Shown piece after piece: positions 30,607-39,302 of a DNA stretch of 64,000 nucleotides. Both the position numbers and the translations under genes were made by a program. The notes below the pieces were generated by a model. The model was not told where the DNA came from, did no database searches, and worked only from the letters and a program-made list of their open reading frames with translations. How positions within the stretch are numbered: position 1 is the stretch's first letter; each line of letters starts with the position of its first letter. This DNA comes from Thraustochytrium sp. TN22. Taxonomy: Eukaryota; Sar; Bigyra; Thraustochytrida; Thraustochytriidae. The DNA lies in NCBI GenBank assembly GCA_013306675.1, contig JABLUY010000020.1, positions 168,394 through 232,393 of the forward strand. Reading direction: 5' to 3'.

Positions 30607-31335
30607 TCAGATGACGGAGCGCGCTGGGATGATGGCGCGGAAGCGGCGTAGCGTCCGGTCGGTGGGCTTGTGGCGAAAGCTGTTTTCGTCGAAGCGGAGC
30701 TTGAGGATGGCGCCCTGCTCGACGGAGACGGCGGCGCGCACGTCGCCGCGCATGCCGCGCACGCAGAGAGCTTCGTCGACGGCCGCCGCGTCGGAGCCTG
30801 GCGCCGCGAGCATCTCGCCGTTGAGCGCGAAGCGGAGCTCGCGCAGGTCGCGCTGGTCGAAAAAGACGCCGATGGTGTCCTTGGCGCTGAGGTCCTCGGG
30901 CAAGCGTGTGGAGTCCAGCGCCCAGCTGGACTCCCCGTCGCCAAGGGGGCGGTCGAGGCGCGCACGGTCGCCGCTGCCGGCGCAAGGCTGTGCCACCCCG
31001 ATGCAGAAGCGGCCCGGGCTCACCACCTCCACCTCCCAGTACGCGGCCTCCTGGTCCACGTCCACGGTGGCGAGCGCGGCGCCCTGGCCCGAAGCGCAGT
31101 AGCGCGAGGTTTCCACGCGCGCACCGTGCTGCTGCGTATCCAGCAGCACCGACGGCTGCACCTGCTTCATCTCCTCGCCGGCCGACGCCTTGGTCTGCGT
31201 CGCGCCCGTCGACGCGCGCCCCTGCAGGCGCTCCGCCGCATCCACCACCCACGTCAGCGCCGCCAGCACCACATGCCCGCACGCGCCGGCTGCCCTCGCC
31301 ACGCGCCCGGCGCAGCCCTCCGCGCTCTCGTCCAT
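30607..31335 (-). CDS. SPRY-domain protein
   Basis: The protein has 242 residues. The SPRY core spans about 75-235: YWEVEVVSPGRFCIGVAQP, SSWALDST, KDTIGVFFDQRD and LRFALNGEML are the expected strands (Trp-Glu-Val entry, the 'G.F.D...... F..NG' exit). The C-terminal FDENSFRHKPT completes the sandwich. SPRY domains bind protein partners in ubiquitin ligases, chromatin complexes and calcium channels; no second domain tells which here. The N-terminal 60 residues are Ala-rich helix. The stop lies 96 bp from the convergent methyltransferase stop. Confidence 0.85.
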   Translation of the reverse strand: MDESAEGCAGRVARAAGACGHVVLAALTWVVDAAERLQGRASTGATQTKASAGEEMKQVQPSVLLDTQQHGARVETSRYCASGQGAALATVDVDQEAAYWEVEVVSPGRFCIGVAQPCAGSGDRARLDRPLGDGESSWALDSTRLPEDLSAKDTIGVFFDQRDLRELRFALNGEMLAAPGSDAAAVDEALCVRGMRGDVRAAVSVEQGAILKLRFDENSFRHKPTDRTLRRFRAIIPARSVI

Positions 31336-31409
31336 CCTGCCGCGCGCCGCCGCGTCTCCGGGGCGCCCCGAGCGCGCGTCTCGGTTCGCTTCGGACCGAC
31401 TGAGCTTTG

Positions 31410-31461
<52 letters not shown>

Positions 31462-32072
31462 CTGCTAGCTTGGCCTCTAGCTCGAGGACCCTGGCGCATG
31501 CAGACACATGCGAGGACATGCTTTCCACATCAACACGTGATGATGCAGTCGATGCGGCTGCTCCGACATTCACATCGCTGCGCGGTTCCCAACCTTCGTC
31601 CCGTTCATCTGTCAAAAGTTACGTCAATCAATCAGCTGAAGCCAGGACCGCATTCACGCCCGGCATCTTCATCGCGGCCACCACGCCCCTTCCCACACAA
31701 GCACCGTTCCCTGACTGACAGTAGTGAGGAGCTCGCTCTGAGCAGCTCGCTCTGGGCTTTGAGCGGCTCGCGCTCCGACCAAAACGCGCTCCTAGCAGCT
31801 GGTCTGAGCCGCCACGCCAGGCTCTGTCAAGGTCCGCCGGCGATGCCCGGCATTGCCGCGAGCCCGCGAGCCGGGGCCGCCCCCTCCTCGCCGTTCTCCA
31901 GCTCCAGCTCCGAGCAGAAGCAGCCGGCGCCTGCCTGCGTTGACGTCACGCTGCCCTGCACGCGCTCCGCGCCCGCCAGCGAGGGAGGGAGGGAGAAGAA
32001 GCTGGAGGCCAGCAACAGGCAGAGCGCTTAACTCCGCGCGGGCGGCGCGCGCGCGCGCGGGCGGCGGCGGCG

Positions 32073-32105
<33 letters not shown>

Positions 32106-32153
32106 GCGGCGGCAGCGGCGACGGCTGAGCGCGGCGCGGCGCGGCGCGGCGGG
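31336..32153. other. Divergent intergenic region between the SPRY and RhoGEF genes
   Basis: About 0.8 kb without a supported gene. A TGCC tetranucleotide array (31408-31462, about 13 copies) lies 73 bp upstream of the SPRY start. A GGC-rich block (about 32040-32125) precedes the RhoGEF start. Nothing else is recognisable. Confidence 0.6.
31408..31462. repeat. TGCC tetranucleotide array
   Basis: About 13 perfect TGCC units in the 5' flank of the SPRY gene. Similar TGCC, TGCG and TGTC runs occur near 46073-46105, 46999-47030 and 61658-61693. Confidence 0.92.
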
Positions 32154-34127
32154 ATGAGCGGGATGCGCGAGGATGGGGCCGGCGCGGGCGAGCGGGGGAG
32201 CAGGTCGCGCGCGCGCAGCGCGCGGCGCAGCAAGAGCCGCGGGCGGTCGTCGTCGGCGGGCGGGCGGCGGCGGTCCAGGTCGCGGCGCATGCAGCCGGTG
32301 CAGCTGGGCCAGCTGGTGCAGGCCGTGCCCGTGGCGCTGCTGTACCTGCGGGACGCGCACGGCGCGGGCGCGGGGGACCTCTTCATGGGCGCGGACGGGG
32401 ACGAGCGCCAGGCGCAGCAGCTGCTGGTGGACCTGATGGACTCGATGAACATGGAGGGCGACCTGAGCATGGCGCAGTTCCGCGAGTTTTTCAACGAGTT
32501 CACGCCCGCGACGCTGGCGAGCGCGGTGCGCGTGGTGATTCTGGAGTCCGAGCCGCGGTTCGTGGCCAAGGACGTTGGCGAGGCGCTCGTGGAGACACTG
32601 GGCGAGCTGGGCGCTTGCGAGACTGGGCGCGAGTGTGCGCGCGTGGTGGGGCCGGTGCTGGACCGGCTGCCGCGGCTGCACTACCTGGCGCTGGCAGAGC
32701 TGTGCGCGTTTCTGCGCGACACGTGCACGGACACGGCAGAGCTGGCGTGCCTGATCGGGCCGGCGCTCTTCTCGGACGGGCGCGGCGACATCACGGAGGA
32801 CCAGACGGCAGCGGCTGCTGCGGCCATGATGGACCTGCTCATTGCGGAGTGCGAGGCCTTCTTCGGGCGCATGTGCGCCGTGTCGGCGTACGATGGCCTG
32901 GGCGCGCGCGCGTCGACCGGCGCCGCCGGCGCGGCGGCCCGCAACGCAGCGGCCAACGCGCGGCTCGGTGCAGGCGGCGCTCCGCGCATGCGGGCGGCGT
33001 CCGAGGACGCCTCGCTGCAGGCGGCGCGCGTGCAGCAGCTGGTGACCTTTTACAACTGGCGCGATCCGGCCAAGGCGGCACGCGTGCCGGCGCTGTTTGA
33101 GAATCACGACTTCCTCAGCATCGCGCGCGCTATCTTCACGAGCTACCCGGAGGGCGCGCCGCGCGTCTGGCGCGAGCAGCTGACGGACATGAAGGCGCGC
33201 GGGGTGCGCGGCCTGGAGTGGTTCGAGCCGGGCGGCGGCGCGCCGCAGGCGCCGCCCCGCACGCCCTCGAGCCGCGACCGCGTGGACCAGATCATCGACG
33301 AGATCATCGACACGGAGCACGCTTACCACGATGTGCTCGTGGAGACGATGGCCTACGGAAGGCACATTCGCACGATTGCGCTGGGCCGCCACAGCCCCGA
33401 GGCGCAGCAGCGCCTCGGGCTCTCCGTCATGGAGGTGGACACGGTCTTTGGGATGCGCCTGGAGAACATCGTGGGCCTCAGCGAGCGCTTCTTGGCCGGC
33501 CTCGAGGTCATCGACCTCGTGCGCTCGCCGCCGCGCCACCCGCTCGGCCGCGCCGGCCTCATGGCCCAAGCCATGATGGCCATCATCGATGACCTTCACG
33601 TCTACGCGCCCTACGTGAGCATGCACCGTACGAGCGATCGCATCGTCAAGAGCGCCATCGCGCACGTCACCAAGCGTGCCACGGGCGCCAAGCGCCTGCA
33701 GCAGGGCCTGCGTGGTGGGGACGGCACGCGCTTTCGCGGCTCCTTTGCTGACATTTGGGAGCAGGTCAGCACCTCCAGCGCTCGCCTCGGCGGTCAGTCG
33801 CTCGAGTCTGCCCTCATCACGCCGGTGCAGCGCGTCCCGCGCTACATGCTACTCTTCACCGAGCTCGCCAAGCGCCTGCCCGAGACGCACCCCGCCTACG
33901 CACAGGTCCAGGAAGCCGCGCGCAGTGTTGATGACGTGGCCGAGCAGCTCAACCAGGCCATGCGCCAGCACGAGAAGATTGCCGCCATCCTCGGCGATGA
34001 GCGCCTTTCCCCGCACAGCTCCTCCAAGCGCAGCCTCTTCCGCTCTGGCTCCTCCAAGGACCTCATTCAGAACGTCTACGCCTCCGACTCGCTGGAGCGG
34101 ACCCTCGTGCGCGACGACGATGTGTAA
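32154..34127 (+). CDS. Rho guanine-nucleotide exchange factor (DH domain) with degenerate RhoGAP-like N-terminus
   Basis: The protein has 657 residues. A Ser/Arg-rich head (1-45) is followed by a helical region (about 46-250) resembling RhoGAP: DLFMGADGDERQAQQL stands where the Arg-finger segment is expected, and LPRLHYLALAELCAFLRDT and LACLIGPALF match the later RhoGAP helices. The catalytic Arg appears to be Met. A short segment (FYNWRDPAKAARV...) follows. Residues about 376-610 are a DH domain: DQIIDEIIDTEHAYHDVLVE is CR1 and LITPVQRVPRYMLLFTELAK is the strongly conserved CR3. DH domains load GTP onto Rho/Rac GTPases to drive actin and membrane changes. No PH domain follows; only about 45 residues remain. 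No intron is seen. Confidence 0.85.
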   Translation: MSGMREDGAGAGERGSRSRARSARRSKSRGRSSSAGGRRRSRSRRMQPVQLGQLVQAVPVALLYLRDAHGAGAGDLFMGADGDERQAQQLLVDLMDSMNMEGDLSMAQFREFFNEFTPATLASAVRVVILESEPRFVAKDVGEALVETLGELGACETGRECARVVGPVLDRLPRLHYLALAELCAFLRDTCTDTAELACLIGPALFSDGRGDITEDQTAAAAAAMMDLLIAECEAFFGRMCAVSAYDGLGARASTGAAGAAARNAAANARLGAGGAPRMRAASEDASLQAARVQQLVTFYNWRDPAKAARVPALFENHDFLSIARAIFTSYPEGAPRVWREQLTDMKARGVRGLEWFEPGGGAPQAPPRTPSSRDRVDQIIDEIIDTEHAYHDVLVETMAYGRHIRTIALGRHSPEAQQRLGLSVMEVDTVFGMRLENIVGLSERFLAGLEVIDLVRSPPRHPLGRAGLMAQAMMAIIDDLHVYAPYVSMHRTSDRIVKSAIAHVTKRATGAKRLQQGLRGGDGTRFRGSFADIWEQVSTSSARLGGQSLESALITPVQRVPRYMLLFTELAKRLPETHPAYAQVQEAARSVDDVAEQLNQAMRQHEKIAAILGDERLSPHSSSKRSLFRSGSSKDLIQNVYASDSLERTLVRDDDV

Positions 34128-34346
34128 CGATGTGTAATGATGATGCGGATTGTCGCGTGCGCGTCGACAATGTGTGCTGCCATCCTACGGACCGTCGGCA
34201 TGCCTGCCTCACTACACATCACGTTTACTTCTCTAAAACAAATTGATCATTGGCTGCTGTTTCGCATGCGGACACAGGAAGAAGGAGACCGTCGTGTCGA
34301 CGCTGTGCAGCGCCGCGACCCCGAGTCAGAGTGGCAGGGCCATCCA

Positions 34347-34856
34347 TCAGGGAACGGGGAGATCGGGTACGTCGAGGGGCGGCAAGAGTCCAAGGGAGTC
34401 GAGGCGCGGGTAGCGGCCCGACGCGTCGCACAGGGCTCCCTTGCGCGGCTGGTCCAGGCCCTCCCGGTACCGCAGCCAGCGACAGTCCGTGTCGAGCTCA
34501 ATCCAGTGGCCTTGGTGGCACTGGAGCGCTGGGTCCTCGTCCTCGTCCTCGCGCGGGCAGTGCGCCACGTCGCAGGCGTAGCCGGCGGCCGCGTCTTCCG
34601 CCAGGCAGACGCCCGCGTCCCACTCCAGCGAGGAAGCGTTGCGCTGCTCCTCGCACAGCGCAAAGCACGCCGCGAAGGCGCGCAGCGTATCGCGCGTTGG
34701 CGCGTCCGGCGCGGCGAGATCCATCTCCATGCCCCACGCTGGCCAACGCAGCAGCACGCGTGAATGCTGCGGCTGCTGTACGAGCGCCGCCGTGGCCAGC
34801 ACGCACACCACGGCCGCCATGACGGCTAGCGCGGCGGCCTGCTCACGCGGCGTCAT
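34347..34856 (-). CDS. Small Cys-rich secreted or membrane-anchored protein, unknown
   Basis: The protein has 169 residues from this ATG; the frame extends upstream only without a Met. Residues 1-27 are a signal peptide or anchor (ALAVMAAVVCVLATAALV). The rest is acidic and contains eight cysteines (ACFALC, GVC, YACDVAHC, LQC, DC, ALC), enough for four disulfides. It also has one possible N-glycosylation site (NAS) and a Trp/His-rich stretch (CHQGHWIELDTDCRW). I recognise no family. Codon use and GC content resemble the neighbours. It follows the Zn2Cys6 gene on the same strand. Confidence 0.55.
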   Translation of the reverse strand: MTPREQAAALAVMAAVVCVLATAALVQQPQHSRVLLRWPAWGMEMDLAAPDAPTRDTLRAFAACFALCEEQRNASSLEWDAGVCLAEDAAAGYACDVAHCPREDEDEDPALQCHQGHWIELDTDCRWLRYREGLDQPRKGALCDASGRYPRLDSLGLLPPLDVPDLPVP

Positions 34857-35172
34857 CTTCGCAATGATGAGGAGAGCGAACAATCACTTCTGCCACCGAG
34901 CTAGCCTAGGCCTAGGCCTACTACAGAGCTGAGTGAGAAATCCGAGACGAGATCATGAGCCAGCAAACCGTGACGCCATGAGGCTCGGACATTCGCTGTC
35001 AGCCAGGTTGGATCAAAATCAATGCACTGTGCTGCCACGACGCACGTAACGTGATTCCCTGCCGGTCGACCGGTTGACGGAGAGGATGCCGAGGTGCAAG
35101 TGGTGTTCGACAAGTGGTGTTCAATCAATGTCAACATCTTGGTTCGATTTTGCTTTCATCTGCACGTCATCT
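34857..35172. other. Intergenic, AT-richer
   Basis: 316 bp between the 3' end of the Zn2Cys6 gene and the secreted-protein start. A small inverted motif, CCTAGGCCTAGG (34906-34917), is present. No gene is seen. Confidence 0.6.
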
Positions 35173-35304
35173 TTATGAGGCTGCCGAGGTGGAAATGGTG
35201 TTGTTGACCGAGGACCATTCGAGCAACGAGTCAAGCCACTGGCCATCATCCAGGAGCTCAGTGCTGAACGTGGACTCGAGAGGCGGCAGCGCCTGCTGCT
35301 GCTC

Positions 35305-35346
<42 letters not shown>

Positions 35347-36939
35347 ATCGGGTGGCGGCGCGTAGCCAGCGCCCGGCGCGGGCGCGGGTGCGTCGCTAGT
35401 GCCGGCGCGGTAGCCGTTCGACGCATACGAGTCCGTGGGCTGGCCCCCGCTGTCCCCAAAGTCGGCCTCGGCCTGCCGCTGGGCCCCGTAGGCCTCCGGA
35501 GCGGAGCCATTGTCCGAATAAAAAGGCGCAGGCGCGGCGACATCTCCAGCAGCGGATGCTGGAGGCTCATAAGGGCCAGAGCTAGGTCCATCGAAGGTGA
35601 GCGGGTCAAAGAAGGCCCAGTTGTCGTAATACGCTGCGGCCGGAGGCGGGAGCTCGTCCACACGGGGCGCATTGGGCGGCAGGTGGAGGTCAGAGCGGTT
35701 CGCTGCGTCGATACCGGTCGGCGTGTCCGTCACGTGAGCAGTAGACGCCGGGAGAGCAGGCGGCGGCGGCACCGGGGGAGCGCCGGCCAAGGGCTGCTGA
35801 GTCGGCGTGCGGGAAGCGCCGTGGTGCTGCTCAGGGGGCGGCGACGCAAAGATGGAGCTCGTGGGGCCGGGCGAGGCCTGAGAAGCGCTGGGCTTCTTGT
35901 CCTTGTTGGTCTCCTCGTTGGAGACGGGCTCGACGCCGGACGGCGGCGCACGCGGCTCGCCGACGCGCTCGAAGACGACCTTTAGCTGCGTAGACATGGC
36001 GCCGTTCTCGATGCGCTCCACGTTGATGCAGTTGAGCATGAAGGGGCACACGAAGGTGGGCTCAGTGTGGCCAGGGTGCGCGAGGCACCAGAGGTCAAAG
36101 ATGTGCGTAGACGGCACCTCGCGCTCCACGACGGCGTCCTCGTGGCTGGGCGGGCCGAGGCTGGACGCCTTGATGGCAAGCACCTGTAAGAAGACGCGCA
36201 AGTCGCTCTCCTTGACGAGCAGCTTGGCCAGGATGTCGCCGCCCCACGGCAAAAAGCCGCCGGCGGACCACTCGAGAAGCTCATGGAACTGCACGCCGTT
36301 CATGCCGAAGGTGTCCTCGAACGCCTGATTCACGCGCACATGCACGCCGTCCGCATAGCAGTCCATCACAAGGCGCGGCTTGTCGTTGCGCTCAAGCGCA
36401 AAATCCTGGCCGATGTGGATGTTTGATACGATCGTCTTGGACGGCTCGCGCGCCTCGTCCGGCACGCACATGGCAATGGCGGAGCAGGACCCGCACATGT
36501 TGGGCGCGAACTGGCAGCGCGTCTTCATGCCGCCCACGATGGACTGAATGTCCACGTCGAGGGCGTCGAGCCAGGCGTGCAGGCGGTCGAGCGCGTCCTG
36601 GTTGCCCGTGCGCACAAGGTGGTCCTTTAGCTTCTCCAGCTGGCTGGCAAACCAGCACCAGGCCCAGGCCGCATCCGCCCGCGCGCGGTTCTGGTTCTTG
36701 AACATTGTGAAGAAAACCGACCACACGCGCCGCTCGTACGTGCTGATGAACTGGAAGCCATCATCCTTGAGTGCGCGCTTCGACCCGGCCTTGGCGCCCT
36801 TTTGCGGCCCGCGCTTGCGCTTCGGCCTGTACGAGCACACGATGTCGCGCGTCTTGCACCTGTTGCACGGGTTGCCGCCGCTGCACTTGACCTTGCTCGA
36901 CGTGCAGGCGTCGCACGACCCCTTCAGCATCACCTCCAT
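35173..36939 (-). CDS. Fungal-type Zn2Cys6 transcription factor with PAS-like domain and polyQ tract
   Basis: The protein has 588 residues. The N-terminus holds a perfect binuclear zinc cluster with spacing C-x2-C-x6-C-x5-C-x2-C-x6-C (residues 9-35: CDAC...VKC...PCNRC...IVC), then a basic linker (RPKRKRGPQKG). Such clusters bind CGG triplets. Residues about 190-280 look PAS-like (ADGVHVRVNQAFEDTFGMNG), as in fungal ERT1/AcuK regulators of gluconeogenesis and respiration. The C-terminal half is Pro/Ser/Thr-rich and ends with a run of about 14 Gln, likely an activation region. The gene is intronless. A role in controlling the PDR genes would echo yeast Pdr1, but nothing in the sequence ties them. 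Divergent from the helical-repeat gene 2.4 kb away. Confidence 0.88.
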
Positions 36940-39222
36940 GGTGCCCAGGCGCTTGCTTGCTGCCCGGGGCCACGCACGCTCACGTTCTAGCTCGCGCCCT
37001 CCGACCTCTTCTCTTTCCTCGCTTCAGCTCGTTTTAGCAGGCTACTCGAGGAGCCTCTCCCGTTCGTGTCCTCCGACTGCAGCAATCCCAGTTTGTTCCG
37101 CGCCTCCTGCGCGCAACGCCGGCCTGCACACGTTGCCCAGCACCCGCCGCGGCGCGCCCCGGAGTGTCGCTGAGCGCCGCTTCACTCCGCCTCTCACCAC
37201 GAACAGAGAGCTCGTTAGCTCTCTCGTCAGCTCGTCAGCTCGCTCGTTAGCTTTGCTGAGCTGAGCTACTAGCTAGCCGACCCGCCACTGCTGCAGTGCT
37301 CGCTGTCGTCCAGGTCGACGAGGTTGCTCTCGCGAATGCACCGGTCTCCAGGTCTGAAGTGCCGAGCCGAGCCGAGCCGAGCCGCGGGCCTGTCTGTGCC
37401 AGCTCGCCGGCCAGCTCCGCAGCGAGCAGCACCTAGGCTCGCCAGCCCCGCACCGCACGCAGCGCAGAGCGAGCGCGCTCGGCCGCAGCCAGCCCGCAAG
37501 CTCGCTCTGCTCTCCCGCGCGCTGCTCTCGGCGGCACCCGGCTCCGCCGCCAGGTCCAGCGCGTCGCTCTCGCTTCCTCCTTCCTCTGCCTGCCTCCGCT
37601 GGCGCCCGCTGCGCGCCGGCGCGGCGCGGCGGCGGCGGCGAGCGCGCGGCGCTGGCGCGCGGCGGCGGCGCCTGCGCGGGCCCGGGCGCGCGAGCGCGCT
37701 CGCTCGGCGGCCGCGTTTTGAAGTTGCCCGCGAGGATCGACGGCGCCGGGCGATCCATTGCGCCGAGCCGAGCGCCGGCGTTTCCTGGAGGCGCCGGCGC
37801 GTCCCATGAGGGCATCGATGTCGGCATCATGATCGCAATGGGGGTCAAGTTCTTCTCAGGCACTGGCAGGCTCAGGCTCCGCGCCAAGCTCGCCGCCGAA
37901 GAGCTCTCCGCAATCGGCTGGGCGCTGCGGCTGGCTGCAAGGCGGGTTGCGTCGCGTCGCGTCGCGACGACCCGGGCCCGGGCTGCGGCCGAGGAAGGCA
38001 CCCGGAGGCCTCGGACGCCGCGCGGCATTCGTGACGTTTGCTCCTGCGTGCATGGCTCGTGCAATGTGCATGCATGAGCAGCAGGCGACCCGGAGCGAGC
38101 GAGCGGCGAGCGAAATGGCGCGAGCGCCTCTGCGATCGTCCCGTGGTGGCGGATGTACGTGCGAAGTCAGTACAGTGCGAGCAGCGCCGCGAGGCGAAGG
38201 CCCGATTGTTGTTGCTGGAGAGCGTGAACTTCCGTGAAGGTCGTATCCGGGACGGACGCTTGCGGGGAGGAAGACGCCCAGGCTGCACAAGCCTCAACGT
38301 CATTTTGCGTGCTGGCTGCATTGCATTGACGCAGTCCGAGTCCGCGCGACAAGGCCAAGACCAAGACCGACTGCAGTGCAAGCAAGCTCTGTGGCGTGGG
38401 AAGAAGACTCGCTGGTTTGGAGCCGCGGAGCTCGGACGGATCGCGCCGGCGCGCTGGCTGGTCGCCGCTGGCGGCTGGCTCAAGGATCTTGATCGGATAG
38501 CTCCGCTCGCGGGCACGTGCCTGCGCTGGGGCATCCGCATCGTTCTTCGGAAGTCCATGCGCAGTCGCCGAGCCCGGCTTCTGGGACAGTCTGTCTGCGG
38601 CTGAGCGACTCTCGCCGACTCGCAGCCGCGCGCTGGCTGTAAGTTACACGACACTTCGCTTGCTTCCGCAGGTTCGCCCGAGGCCCGGCAGCATGCCGGC
38701 ATGCATCGTCTTCGACACGAGCAATGCACAGGGCCGCTACAGTCCGCAGCGCCGCAACTTGAAGCGCTGCTGGGGTAGAGCTGTTACTTGATGACGCTTC
38801 TTCGCTCTTGCCCGTGCGGCTCCAAACTTGGAGACGCGAGGGCAACTTGAAGCTTCGCGCGACATGGCTGGCTGCGACTCGTAAGTTAGTACCAGCCTGC
38901 CAGGTACGGCCGGGGCACCAAAGCCTTGGCCGAGCCGCGCGCAAGTTGAACAACCGGCGTGCAGCTTGGTCGCTTTGCCGGCGCTCGTTGCAGACTGCTG
39001 GCAGACTGATCGGCCAGGGGTCGGCGAGGATGCTGCCAGCGGCGCAGCGGGCGCGGTCCTGGCGCGGTCCTGGCGCGTGAACTCTTGCCAGCAGCTGAGC
39101 TGAGGCGCCTCATGAGCTTGCTTGGCGAGACTCGCCAAGCGGCGCGTGTCCACCACGGCTGCAGTCTGGAGCGGCACGCGCGCGCGGGCTCGGCGCGCGG
39201 GCGTAGGCGCGGCGCGGGAACC

Positions 39223-39255
<33 letters not shown>

Positions 39256-39302
39256 ACGAGCGCGGGCGGCGGCGGCGCGGGCGGCGGCGGGCCCGGGCCG
39301 CG
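36940..39302. other. Divergent intergenic region, 2.4 kb
   Basis: No supported gene. It contains GCCGA repeats (about 37363-37383), CGTCG repeats (about 37948-37970) and two AACTTGAA octamers (about 38756 and 38844), with a related AAGTTGAA at 38943. The last 120 bp before the next start are a GGGCGC repeat. Frames of 100-280 codons occur on several strands but overlap one another and are Arg/Ala/Ser-rich. Confidence 0.6.

Noticed and set aside
37273-38604. Possible genes in the 2.4-kb gap between the Zn2Cys6 and ARM-like genes
   Set aside because: Several overlapping frames on both strands with biased composition; none shows a domain or splice logic.
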